Shown in pieces: positions 31,865-40,317 of a stretch of DNA of 64,000 nucleotides. The stretch lies in the NCBI GenBank assembly GCA_041918675.1, contig JAYRVF010000009.1:1-64000 (forward strand), given 5' to 3'. How positions within the stretch are numbered: the first letter of the stretch is position 1; every line of letters starts with the position of its first letter. Position numbers and translations under genes: made by a program. The DNA is from SCUB01 sp041918675 (GTDB taxonomy: Bacteria; Pseudomonadota; Alphaproteobacteria; Rhizobiales; Xanthobacteraceae). Below the pieces are notes generated by a model. The model did not search any database. It worked only from the letters and a program-made list of their open reading frames with translations, and had not been told where the DNA came from.

Positions 31865-32965
31865 ATGCTCTGGGTTTTCTTCGCGCTGATGACGATCGCG
31901 GCGATTTTCGCCGTGCTCTGGCCGTTGGGCCGCGCCGCGCCGGAGGAGACGACGGGTGGCGACACCGCGATCTACAAGGACCAGCTCGACGAAATCGAAC
32001 GCGACCTCGCGCTCAATCTCATCGACGCGAAGGAGGCGGAAGCCGCGCGCGTCGAGGTCTCGCGACGCCTGTTGACCGCTGCCGCGATCGCGCCGGCACA
32101 GGCCAAGCCCAATCGGTCGGCGCGTCGCGCCATCATGCTCGTCGCGCTCCTTGCGCTGCCGCTGTTTTCGGGCGCGCTTTATTATCGGCTCGGAGCGCCG
32201 GAGATGCCGTCGTTCCCGCTCGCCGAGCGCAAGGCCGCGAGCGGCGCCGAATCGCTCGAACGTCTGGTGGCCAAGGTCGAGGCGCATCTGGAAAAGAATC
32301 CCGAGGACGGTCGCGGCTGGCACGTCCTGGGTCCCGCGCTGATGAATCTCGATCGCTATGACGAGGCGGCGAAGGCCTTTCGCAACGCCATCAAATACAA
32401 CGAGGACTCGGCCGAACGCCGCGCCGATCTCGCCGAGGCGCTGATGGCGGTGGCCGGCGGCGTGGTCAGCGCGGAGGCCAAGGCCGAATTCGAGCGCGCC
32501 GTCGAGCTTGAGGCGAACCATCCGAAGGCCAGCTATTTCCTCGGCGTCGCCGCGCAGCAGGACGGCCGACCTAACGACGCCGCCGCGATCTGGCGCAGGC
32601 TCCTGGCATCCGCGCCCGAGGACGCGCCGTGGCGCGGCGCGGTCGAGCGCGCGCTCGCGCGCGTGGGGGGCGGGGAAGGCAAGGTCGTGGGGCCGACCGA
32701 GGAGGAGATGGCGGCGGCCGCGAAGATGTCGGCGGCCGATCGCGATGCCATGATCAAGGCGATGGTCGATCGCCTTGCCGCGCGGCTCAAGCAGGACGGC
32801 TCCGACGTGCAGGGATGGCTACGGCTGGTCAGGACCTATATGGTGCTCGGCGACACCGCCAAGGCGCGGGCGACGGTGGCCGACGCCCGCAAGGCGCTCG
32901 AGGCCAACGCGGAGAGCTTGCGTGTTCTCAACGAGGGGCTGAAAAGCCTCGGGGTGGACGGATGA
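31865..32965 (+). CDS. ccmI: Cytochrome c biogenesis protein CcmI (CycH)
   Basis: This 366-residue apocytochrome chaperone has a short N-terminal TM (LWVFFALMTIAAIFAVLW), a cytoplasmic coiled segment (AIYKDQLDEIERDLAL...AEAARVEVSRRLL), a second TM (AIMLVALLALPLFSGALYY) and periplasmic TPR repeats (ERLVAKVEAHLEKNPEDGRGW; YDEAAKAFRNAIKYNEDSAE). It is first in the ccmI-E-F-H operon, which matures c-type cytochromes. Confidence 0.9.
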   Translation: MLWVFFALMTIAAIFAVLWPLGRAAPEETTGGDTAIYKDQLDEIERDLALNLIDAKEAEAARVEVSRRLLTAAAIAPAQAKPNRSARRAIMLVALLALPLFSGALYYRLGAPEMPSFPLAERKAASGAESLERLVAKVEAHLEKNPEDGRGWHVLGPALMNLDRYDEAAKAFRNAIKYNEDSAERRADLAEALMAVAGGVVSAEAKAEFERAVELEANHPKASYFLGVAAQQDGRPNDAAAIWRRLLASAPEDAPWRGAVERALARVGGGEGKVVGPTEEEMAAAAKMSAADRDAMIKAMVDRLAARLKQDGSDVQGWLRLVRTYMVLGDTAKARATVADARKALEANAESLRVLNEGLKSLGVDG

Positions 32966-33051
32966 TCCGCGGCCAAGCATCCAAGGATGATCCCCGCGGA
33001 TGATCCGATGACGCGCCAACGGTTTGGACAAGGATGTCTGGATAAGGTTGC

Positions 33052-33540
33052 ATGACCCGCAAACAGCGCCGCCTCGCACTCATCGGTGGATCGCTCGCCG
33101 TCCTCGCCTTGGCGGCGGGGCTGGTCCTCAACGCCATGCGTGACTCGATCGTCTTCTTCACCACGCCGACGGATGTCACCACCAAGCAGATCGCGCCGGG
33201 CAAGCGCTTCCGCCTCGGCGGGCTGGTCGAGCCCGGCAGCCTCGTGCGCGGCGACAATCTCGTCGCCCGCTTCGCCGTGACCGACGGCAACGCCAAGGTC
33301 CAGGTTTCCTATCAGGGCATCCTGCCGGATCTGTTTCGCGAGGGGCAGGGGGTCGTCGCGGAGGGAAGCCTCGACGGCGGCGGGTCCTTCAAGGCCGACA
33401 CCGTGCTCGCCAAGCACGACGAAACCTACATGCCGAGGGAAGTCGCCGACGCGCTGAAGAAGCAGGGCCACTGGAAGGACGATTACGGCGCCAAGCCCGC
33501 TGGCGCGTCCGCTCCGACGGAAGGTCGCAAACAGCCATGA
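33052..33540 (+). CDS. ccmE: Haem chaperone CcmE (CycJ)
   Basis: The 162-residue periplasmic, membrane-anchored protein carries haem to CcmF. An N-terminal TM (IGGSLAVLALAAGLVL) is followed by the OB-fold (FRLGGLVEPGSLVRG, VQVSYQGILPDLFREGQGVV). The haem-binding His is in VLAKHDETYMPREV, the family signature. Its stop overlaps the ccmF start (ATGA). Confidence 0.95.
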   Translation: MTRKQRRLALIGGSLAVLALAAGLVLNAMRDSIVFFTTPTDVTTKQIAPGKRFRLGGLVEPGSLVRGDNLVARFAVTDGNAKVQVSYQGILPDLFREGQGVVAEGSLDGGGSFKADTVLAKHDETYMPREVADALKKQGHWKDDYGAKPAGASAPTEGRKQP

Positions 33541-35519
33541 TCGCGGAAGCCGGCCATTATGCCCTCGTGCTCGCGCTCGCGCTCGCGCTGATCCAGGCTT
33601 TCGCGCCGGTGGTGGGCTCAAAGCTGCGCGATCCGGCGGTGATGAATCTGGCGGGCTCGACCGCGCTCGCGCAATGTCTGTTCGCGTTGATCGCGTTCGG
33701 CGCGCTGACCTTCACGCATGTGGTCTCGGATTTCTCCGTCGCCAACGTCTTCCAGAACTCGCATTCGCTCAAGCCGCTGCTCTACAAGATCACCGGCGTG
33801 TGGGGAAACCATGAAGGCTCGATGCTGCTGTGGGTCTTCATCCTGGCGCTGTTCGGCGCGCTGGTGGCGGCTTTCGGCGGCAATCTGCCGACCAGCCTGA
33901 AGGCGAACGTGCTCGGCGCGCAGGCCTGGATCGCGGCGGCGTTCTATCTCTTCATCCTGCTCACCTCCAATCCCTTCGCGCGGCTGTCGCCGCCGCCGCT
34001 GGAGGGGCGCGATCTCAATCCGATCCTGCAGGATATCGGCCTCGCCATTCATCCCCCGCTGCTCTATCTCGGCTATGTCGGCTTTTCGATTTCCTTTTCA
34101 TTCGCGGTCGCCGCGCTGATCGAGGGCCGGATCGACCCGGCCTGGGCGCGATGGGTCCGGCCATGGACGCTAGTGGCCTGGATTTTCCTCACCCTCGGCA
34201 TCGCCATGGGCTCGTACTGGGCCTATTACGAATTGGGCTGGGGCGGCTGGTGGTTCTGGGACCCGGTTGAGAACGCCTCGCTGATGCCGTGGCTGTCGGG
34301 AACCGCGCTGCTGCATTCCGCGCTGGTGATGGAAAAGCGCGACGCGCTCAAGGTCTGGACCATACTGCTGGCGATCCTGACCTTCTCGCTGTCGCTTCTG
34401 GGAACGTTCCTGGTGCGCTCGGGCGTGCTGACCTCCGTCCATGCCTTCGCCACCGATCCGGCGCGCGGCGTGTTCATCCTGGCCATTCTCGTCTTTTTCA
34501 TTGGCGGCGGATTCGCGCTTTACGCCTGGCGGGCGTCGAGCCTGAAGCAGGGCGGCCTGTTCGCGCCGATCTCGCGCGAGGGCGCGCTCGTGCTCAACAA
34601 TCTGCTGCTGACGACGGCTTGCGCGACCGTGCTGGTCGGCACGCTCTATCCGCTGGCGCTGGAAGCGCTGACCGGCGACAAGATTTCGGTGGGCGCGCCG
34701 TTCTTCAACATGACCTTCGGTCCGCTGTTCATTCCGCTGCTGATCGCGGTCCCGTTCGGGCCGCTGCTGGCATGGAAGCGCGGCGACCTCGGCGCGGCGG
34801 CGCAGCGTCTCATCGCCGCCTTCGCCGCGGCGCTGATCGTCGCCGCCGCGATCCTGGCGTTGACCTGGGGCGGGCCGGTGCTGGCGCCCTTCGGTCTTGG
34901 CCTTGGCGTATTCGTCATCGCGGGCGCGTTGACCGATATCGTCGAGCGCGCCGGATTCTTCCGCGCGCCGTTTTCGGTCGCCGCGCGGCGCGCGCTCGGC
35001 CTGCCGCGATCGACCTGGGGCACCGCCGTCGCGCATGCCGGTCTCGGCCTGACGCTGATCGGCATCGTCGCCGAATCGACCTGGAGCGACGAGCGCATCC
35101 TGTCGATGAAACAAGGCGACCGCGCGACCGTCGGCGGCTACGCGGCCCGGCTCGACGGCTTCACCCAATCGCGGGGATCGAACTTCGACGAGCTCGCGGC
35201 GCGGTTCTCGATCACGCTGGGCGACCGCGCCATCGGCACGATGGAGCCTTCCAAGCGCAATTTCTCAACCCGGAGCATGGGAACGACCGAGGCCGCGTTG
35301 ATGACGCGCGGCTTGAGCCAGCTCTATATCTCGCTCGGCGACGTCAACGCGGATGGATCCGTCGCGGTGCGGGCCTATTACAAGCCGCTGGTGCTGCTGA
35401 TCTGGCTCGGAACCGTGGTGATGGTGATCGGCGGCGGCCTGTCGCTGATGGACCGGCGGCTGCGCGTCGGCGCGCCGAAGCCGGCGCGGCCGGCCAAGAA
35501 GCTGCAAGCGGCGGAGTAG
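33537..35519 (+). CDS. ccmF: Haem lyase subunit CcmF (CycK)
   Basis: The 660-residue polytopic membrane protein attaches haem to apocytochromes. The WWD signature is present in GWGGWWFWDPVENASLMPWL, with conserved histidines nearby (ITGVWGNHEGSMLLW, LQDIGLAIHPPLLYLGYVG, GTALLHSALVMEKR). The length is normal. It follows ccmE with a four-base overlap and precedes ccmH by three bases. Confidence 0.96.
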   Translation: MIAEAGHYALVLALALALIQAFAPVVGSKLRDPAVMNLAGSTALAQCLFALIAFGALTFTHVVSDFSVANVFQNSHSLKPLLYKITGVWGNHEGSMLLWVFILALFGALVAAFGGNLPTSLKANVLGAQAWIAAAFYLFILLTSNPFARLSPPPLEGRDLNPILQDIGLAIHPPLLYLGYVGFSISFSFAVAALIEGRIDPAWARWVRPWTLVAWIFLTLGIAMGSYWAYYELGWGGWWFWDPVENASLMPWLSGTALLHSALVMEKRDALKVWTILLAILTFSLSLLGTFLVRSGVLTSVHAFATDPARGVFILAILVFFIGGGFALYAWRASSLKQGGLFAPISREGALVLNNLLLTTACATVLVGTLYPLALEALTGDKISVGAPFFNMTFGPLFIPLLIAVPFGPLLAWKRGDLGAAAQRLIAAFAAALIVAAAILALTWGGPVLAPFGLGLGVFVIAGALTDIVERAGFFRAPFSVAARRALGLPRSTWGTAVAHAGLGLTLIGIVAESTWSDERILSMKQGDRATVGGYAARLDGFTQSRGSNFDELAARFSITLGDRAIGTMEPSKRNFSTRSMGTTEAALMTRGLSQLYISLGDVNADGSVAVRAYYKPLVLLIWLGTVVMVIGGGLSLMDRRLRVGAPKPARPAKKLQAAE

Positions 35520-35522
35520 GAA

Positions 35523-36029
35523 ATGACGCGCTGGTTCGGCCTGTTTCTCGTCCTGATGGCGGCGACGATCGCCGGACCGTCGCTCGCGGTCCAGCCCGAC
35601 GAGATCATGTCCGATCCGGCGCTTGAGACGCGGGCGCGCAGCCTGTCGCGCGAACTGCGCTGCATGGTCTGCCAGAACCAGTCGATCGACGATTCCGACG
35701 CCCCGCTCGCCCGCGACTTGCGTCTGCTCGTGCGCGAACGGATTTCGGCCGGCGACAACGATAATCAGGTGATCAACTTCCTGGTCTCGCGCTACGGCGA
35801 GTTCGTGCTGCTCAAGCCACGGCTCGAATGGCATACGCTGATCCTGTGGGGGACGATGCCGGTGGTGCTGGTGATCGGCGCGATCGCGCTTTTCGTCAAC
35901 GCGCGGCGCCGAAACGCGATCGCTGCGGCCGCGGTGCCTTCAAACCTCGACGCCGCCGAGCAGGAGGCGCTCAAGCGCCTGATGACGGAAGGCCCCGGCG
36001 GCTCCGGCGGGGACAACGCGCGCGGCTAG
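35523..36029 (+). CDS. ccmH: Cytochrome c maturation protein CcmH (CycL)
   Basis: The 168-residue protein keeps apocytochrome thiols reduced. It has a signal peptide (LFLVLMAATIAGPSLAVQ), the redox motif LRCMVCQNQSIDDSDAPLA, VSRYGEFVLLKPRL, and a C-terminal TM (ILWGTMPVVLVIGAIALFV). Last gene of the ccm operon here. ccmABCDG are not in this window. Confidence 0.95.
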   Translation: MTRWFGLFLVLMAATIAGPSLAVQPDEIMSDPALETRARSLSRELRCMVCQNQSIDDSDAPLARDLRLLVRERISAGDNDNQVINFLVSRYGEFVLLKPRLEWHTLILWGTMPVVLVIGAIALFVNARRRNAIAAAAVPSNLDAAEQEALKRLMTEGPGGSGGDNARG

Positions 36030-36245
36030 TCCGCGCCCATCGCGTTTCCATGCGGACAGACCCCGCCGCGGCGCGGCACGGACGCGCTTGGCGTTAACCG
36101 GCTGACATTACAAAACATTAATACGGCGGAAACGCCACGGTAAGGTGGCGAACACGATCCTGCCCACCTTATATCATTGCCTGTGACGCATCCTAGATGC
36201 GCGCCGACGCGTTCAACTGAAATGAACTTCACGGAGCAACCGCTG

Positions 36246-37919
36246 ATGAACGAGCTTTCCACCATTCCCTCCCGTCATTCGAATCACCAGGCGTCCGGCT
36301 TGCGTGCGCGTCGATCCATCCTTTCCGCGCGCCGCACCATGCTGATGGCCTCCGTGATCGGAGGGCTGGGATTGGCCTTCGCGGGTGTTTCGCTTCCCTC
36401 CGCGCGCGCCGACATGATCGCGCGCTCGGCCAATGCCCAGGTCAGCGCCGACGTCGCCAAGCTGCCGCGTCCGACGGGATTTGCCGACATCGTCGAGCGG
36501 GTCAAGCCGACGGTGATTTCCGTGCGCATCAAGATCGGCGAGCGGATGGCGGATCGCGACGATGACGACCGGCGCGACGGAGACCGCGACCGCCGCCGTG
36601 GCCGCGACCGCGACCGCGAACATTTTGGCGACGAGGATTGGCCGTTCGGGCCCGGCTCTCCGTTCGACCGCTTCTTCCGTCGCTTCGGCACGCCGGACGG
36701 CCTGCCTCCCGGCATGCGTGGACCGCGCGGCCGACGGGCGATCACCGGCCAGGGCTCGGGCTTCTTCATTTCCGCCGACGGCTTCGCCGTGACCAACAAC
36801 CATGTCGTCGATGGCGCGGAGACGGTCGAGGTCACGACGGACGACGGCAAGACCTACACGGCCAAGGTCGTGGGCGTCGACCAGCGCACGGACGTGGCGC
36901 TGATCAAGGTCGAGGGCCGCTCCGATTTTCCGTACGCCAAGCTTTCCGAAACCGCCCCGCGGATCGGCGACTGGGTGCTGGCGGTCGGCAATCCGTTCGG
37001 CCTCGGCGGGACGGTGACGGCGGGCATCGTGTCGGCGCGCGGCCGCGACATCGGCTCGGGCCCCTATGACGACTTCATCCAGATCGACGCGCCCGTCAAC
37101 AAGGGCAATTCGGGCGGCCCGGCCTTCGGCACCGACGGCGAGGTCATCGGCGTCAACACGGCCATCTTCTCGCCGTCGGGCGGCAGCGTCGGCATCGCCT
37201 TCGCGATCCCCGCCTCGACCGTGAAGGCGGTGGTGCAGCAGCTCAAGGACAAGGGAACGGTGACGCGCGGCTGGATCGGCGTGCAGATTCAGCCGATCAC
37301 GCCGGAGATCGCCGAGAGCATGGGCCTGAAGAAGAACGAGGGCGCGCTGGTGGCCGAGCCGCAGGCCGGCAGCCCCGCGGTCAAGGCCGGCATCGAATCC
37401 GGCGACATCATCACCTCGGTCAACGGCCAGCCGGTCCGCGACGCCCGGGAACTTGCCCGCACCATCGGCGCGTTGGCGCCGGGCACGACGGTCAATCTCT
37501 CTGTCCTGCGCAAGGGCGAGGAGAAGGCCATGTCCCTGACGCTGGGCGAGTTGCCGGCTCCGGACAAGCTCGCGCGGGCGCAGCGCGGACGCGATGGTCG
37601 CGACGGCCGCGAGGAGCGTCCCTCGCGCGGCACCGAAGTTCCGCGCCTCGGACTGACGCTCGCGCCCGCCAACTCGGTCGCCGGCGCCGGCAATGAAGGC
37701 GTCGTCGTCACGGGCATCGAGCCCGGCAGCGCGGCGGCGGAGCGCGGCTTCAAGGAAGGCGACGTCATCCTCGAAGCCGGCGGCAAGACGATCACCTCGA
37801 CCGACGACGTTCGCGCGGCCCTTTCGGACGCGCAGGCCGGGGGAAAGAACTCCGTGCTGATGCGCGTGCGCAGCGGGAACCAGTCCCGTTTCGTCGCGGT
37901 TCCGGCCAGCAAAGGCTGA
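36246..37919 (+). CDS. degP: Periplasmic serine protease, DegP/HtrA type
   Basis: The 557-residue protease-chaperone has a long N-terminal region with signal segment (MLMASVIGGLGLAFAGVSLPSARAD), the trypsin-like domain with His in AVTNNHVVDGAE, Asp in RTDVALIKV and Ser in NKGNSGGPAFGTDG, and two PDZ domains (GWIGVQIQPI...; LGLTLAPANSVAG...). Between residues ~95 and 135 is an Asp/Arg-rich insertion (DDDDRRDGDRDRRRGRDRDR). ATG 36246 has GGAG nine bases upstream; 36222 is an alternative. It precedes a two-component pair, the usual rhizobial order. Confidence 0.93.
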   Translation: MNELSTIPSRHSNHQASGLRARRSILSARRTMLMASVIGGLGLAFAGVSLPSARADMIARSANAQVSADVAKLPRPTGFADIVERVKPTVISVRIKIGERMADRDDDDRRDGDRDRRRGRDRDREHFGDEDWPFGPGSPFDRFFRRFGTPDGLPPGMRGPRGRRAITGQGSGFFISADGFAVTNNHVVDGAETVEVTTDDGKTYTAKVVGVDQRTDVALIKVEGRSDFPYAKLSETAPRIGDWVLAVGNPFGLGGTVTAGIVSARGRDIGSGPYDDFIQIDAPVNKGNSGGPAFGTDGEVIGVNTAIFSPSGGSVGIAFAIPASTVKAVVQQLKDKGTVTRGWIGVQIQPITPEIAESMGLKKNEGALVAEPQAGSPAVKAGIESGDIITSVNGQPVRDARELARTIGALAPGTTVNLSVLRKGEEKAMSLTLGELPAPDKLARAQRGRDGRDGREERPSRGTEVPRLGLTLAPANSVAGAGNEGVVVTGIEPGSAAAERGFKEGDVILEAGGKTITSTDDVRAALSDAQAGGKNSVLMRVRSGNQSRFVAVPASKG

Positions 37920-38042
37920 GTTGTTTGGGCCTCCGTCGAGCTGCCCCGCCGACGGACGCCCATGCGGGATGGGATTGCCACCTCGTCCCGCGTCATGCGC
38001 ACCCGATGGGAAACAGCCCCTCTCCGTCGGGGGGTGCGTGAG

Positions 38043-38075
38043 GGCGGCGAGGTTCTCCCCCGAGACCTCGCCGCC
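38043..38075. other. Strong inverted repeat between degP and a response regulator
   Basis: An 11-base perfect stem (GGCGGCGAGGT/ACCTCGCCGCC) encloses an 11-base loop. No T-run follows on either side, so it is an imperfect terminator candidate or an RNA structure in the leader of the next operon. Confidence 0.5.
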
Positions 38076-38177
38076 GATCCTTCCTCCAAATCGTGGGCGC
38101 GTTGCCTTGCAACGTCCGGCGCATTCGCATCAAGGTGATGTAAGGTGGTACCCGCGCTCAACGATTCCGGACCCGCC

Positions 38178-38858
38178 ATGCGCCTGCTCATCGTCGAGGA
38201 CGATCGGGATTCGGCCGACTACCTCGTCAACGCCTTTCGCGAGGCCGGCCATGTCGCCGACCGCGCGGCGGACGGCGAGGAGGGGCTGACGCTCGCCGAA
38301 AACGGAAACTACGACGTGCTCATCGTCGACCGCATGCTGCCCAAGCGCGACGGCCTGTCGATGATTGGAGTGTTGCGCGAGCGCGGCTTGACCACGCCGG
38401 TCCTGATCCTGTCGGCGCTCGGCCAGGTCGACGACCGCGTGAAGGGGCTGCGCGCCGGCGGCGACGACTACCTGCCCAAGCCCTATTCCTTCGCCGAATT
38501 GCTGGCCCGCATCGAGGCGCTGTCGCGCCGCCACGGCGGTCGCTCGGAGGAGACGACCTACCGCGTCGCGGACCTCGAACTTGACCGCCTGTCGCACCGC
38601 GTCACCCGCGCCGGGCAGGAAATTCTGCTGCAGCCACGCGAGTTCCGCCTGCTGGAATATCTGGTCAAGCATGCCGGACAGGTGGTCACGCGCACCATGC
38701 TGCTGGAAAACGTCTGGGACTATCATTTCGATCCGCAGACCAACGTCATCGACGTGCACATCTCGCGCCTGCGCGCCAAGATCGACAAGGGGTTCTCGCC
38801 GCCTCTGCTGCACACCATTCGCGGCGCCGGATACATGATCCGTGACGACATTCGGTAA
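38178..38858 (+). CDS. OmpR-family response regulator
   Basis: The 226-residue regulator has DD at 8-9, phospho-acceptor Asp51 (VLIVDRMLPKRDG), Lys in YLPKPYSFAELLARIEAL, and a winged-helix C-terminus (LLQPREFRLLEYLVKHAGQVVTR, NVIDVHISRLRAKIDKG). This resembles CopR/CusR-like regulators in the output domain. The upstream ATG is discarded since the receiver starts at RLLIVEDD. It overlaps its kinase gene by 17 bases. Regulon unknown; next to degP it may serve envelope stress. Confidence 0.88.
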   Translation: MRLLIVEDDRDSADYLVNAFREAGHVADRAADGEEGLTLAENGNYDVLIVDRMLPKRDGLSMIGVLRERGLTTPVLILSALGQVDDRVKGLRAGGDDYLPKPYSFAELLARIEALSRRHGGRSEETTYRVADLELDRLSHRVTRAGQEILLQPREFRLLEYLVKHAGQVVTRTMLLENVWDYHFDPQTNVIDVHISRLRAKIDKGFSPPLLHTIRGAGYMIRDDIR

Positions 38859-40317
38859 GGTCATCCGAACGACGGCGTTCCGGCTGACCGTCGTCTATCT
38901 TTTGCTGTTCATGCTGTTCGCGGTGTCGCTGGTCGGCTACTTCGCCTGGAACACGCGGCGGATGATCACCGACCAGATCACCGAGACGGTGAACGCCGAA
39001 ATCACCGAGCTGCGCCAGTCCCACCAGGAAGGCGGATTGCGCGGCCTCGTCGACGCGATCGAGGGCCGGGCGCTGCGTCCCGGCGCCAATCTCTATCTGA
39101 TCACGACATCGTCGGGCCAGGCGATCGCCGGCAACATCGCCGCGCTCGATCCCGGGGCGATGGGAAGGGTCGGCTGGTCGGAAATCTTCTACCAGCGGCT
39201 CGACGATCCCGATCAGAGCCCCGGCCATGATCACCGGGCGCTGGCGCGGGTGGTCGATCTGCCGGGGGGCTTTCGCGTGCTCGTCGGGCGCGACCTCGAG
39301 GAAAGACGGCGCCTGTTCTCGATCGTCGTCTCGGCGGCGCGGTGGTCCTTCGTCTTCGTCATCGGCCTCGGGCTCGCCGGCGGCGTCTACGCGGCGCGGC
39401 GGGTGCTGCGACGGATCGACGCCATGACCGGCACGACCAGGCGCATCATGGCCGGCGATCTCAGCGAGCGGCTGCCGATCGGGCGAAGCGGCGACGAACT
39501 CGACCGCTTGGCCGGCAGCCTGAACGCGATGCTCGAACGCATCGAAGCGCTGATGCGGGGGGTCAAGGAGGTCTCCGACAATATCGCGCACGACCTCAAG
39601 ACGCCGCTGACACGGCTGCGCAATCGCTGCGAACAGGCGCTGGCGGCTCGCGGCGACGAGACCGCCTATCGGGCCGCGCTCGAACAGACCATCGAGGAAT
39701 CCGATTCGCTGATCCGCACCTTCAACGCGCTCCTGATGATCGCCCGCGCCGAATCGGGCCAGGCGCGCGACGACCTCAAGGAGTTCGACGCGAGCGGCAT
39801 CGCGCGCGACATCTACGAGCTCTACGAACCGTTGGCCGAGGAGCACGGGCTGACGATGGCGTTGAAGGCCGACGCCCCCGCGATCCTGCGGGGAAATCGC
39901 GAATTGGTGAGCCAGGCGCTGGCAAATCTTGTTGAAAACGCCATCAAGTATGCCGGCCCACGGGAGCGCCAGGTGCCCGCGGACGCGCCGGCCGAAGCGC
40001 CCGTGGCGCCGGCCATTGCCATCGAAGCGGGTCTTAGCGGCGAAACGGTGCTTCTCGGCGTCGCCGATCATGGACCCGGCATCCCCGAGGCCGACCGCGG
40101 GCGGGTGGTCGACCGGTTCGTGCGGCTGGAGGCCAGCCGGACATTGCCGGGTTCCGGCCTCGGTCTCAGCCTCGCCTCGGCGGTTGCCACATTGCATGGC
40201 GGCGAGTTACGACTGGCCGACAACAATCCGGGGCTACGCGCTGTTCTGGCGCTGCCGGTCCGGGGGCCGGAGTTGAACGTTCATGAATCAAGCCGCGGCG
40301 GAGAGCGCGGGCAGTAA
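38842..40317 (+). CDS. Sensor histidine kinase
   Basis: The 491-residue kinase starts at GTG 38842 inside the regulator gene. TM1 lies at about residues 13-33 and TM2 at about 170-190, with a periplasmic domain between; HAMP follows (RRIDAMTGTTRRIMAGDLSERLP). The His box is VSDNIAHDLKTPLTRLRN, N box NLVENAIKYA, G boxes DHGPGIPEADR and GSGLGLSLA. Its 3' end overlaps glnE by 35 bases in another frame. Confidence 0.9.
   Translation: MTTFGKVIRTTAFRLTVVYLLLFMLFAVSLVGYFAWNTRRMITDQITETVNAEITELRQSHQEGGLRGLVDAIEGRALRPGANLYLITTSSGQAIAGNIAALDPGAMGRVGWSEIFYQRLDDPDQSPGHDHRALARVVDLPGGFRVLVGRDLEERRRLFSIVVSAARWSFVFVIGLGLAGGVYAARRVLRRIDAMTGTTRRIMAGDLSERLPIGRSGDELDRLAGSLNAMLERIEALMRGVKEVSDNIAHDLKTPLTRLRNRCEQALAARGDETAYRAALEQTIEESDSLIRTFNALLMIARAESGQARDDLKEFDASGIARDIYELYEPLAEEHGLTMALKADAPAILRGNRELVSQALANLVENAIKYAGPRERQVPADAPAEAPVAPAIAIEAGLSGETVLLGVADHGPGIPEADRGRVVDRFVRLEASRTLPGSGLGLSLASAVATLHGGELRLADNNPGLRAVLALPVRGPELNVHESSRGGERGQ

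Noticed and set aside
30028..31965. 645-residue minus-strand open frame
   Set aside because: It spans three plus-strand genes and the gaps between them and has no recognisable domain.
36030..36245. tRNA or small RNA upstream of degP
   Set aside because: No cloverleaf or TPsiC-like box is seen; the stretch is simply AT-richer and is more likely a promoter region.
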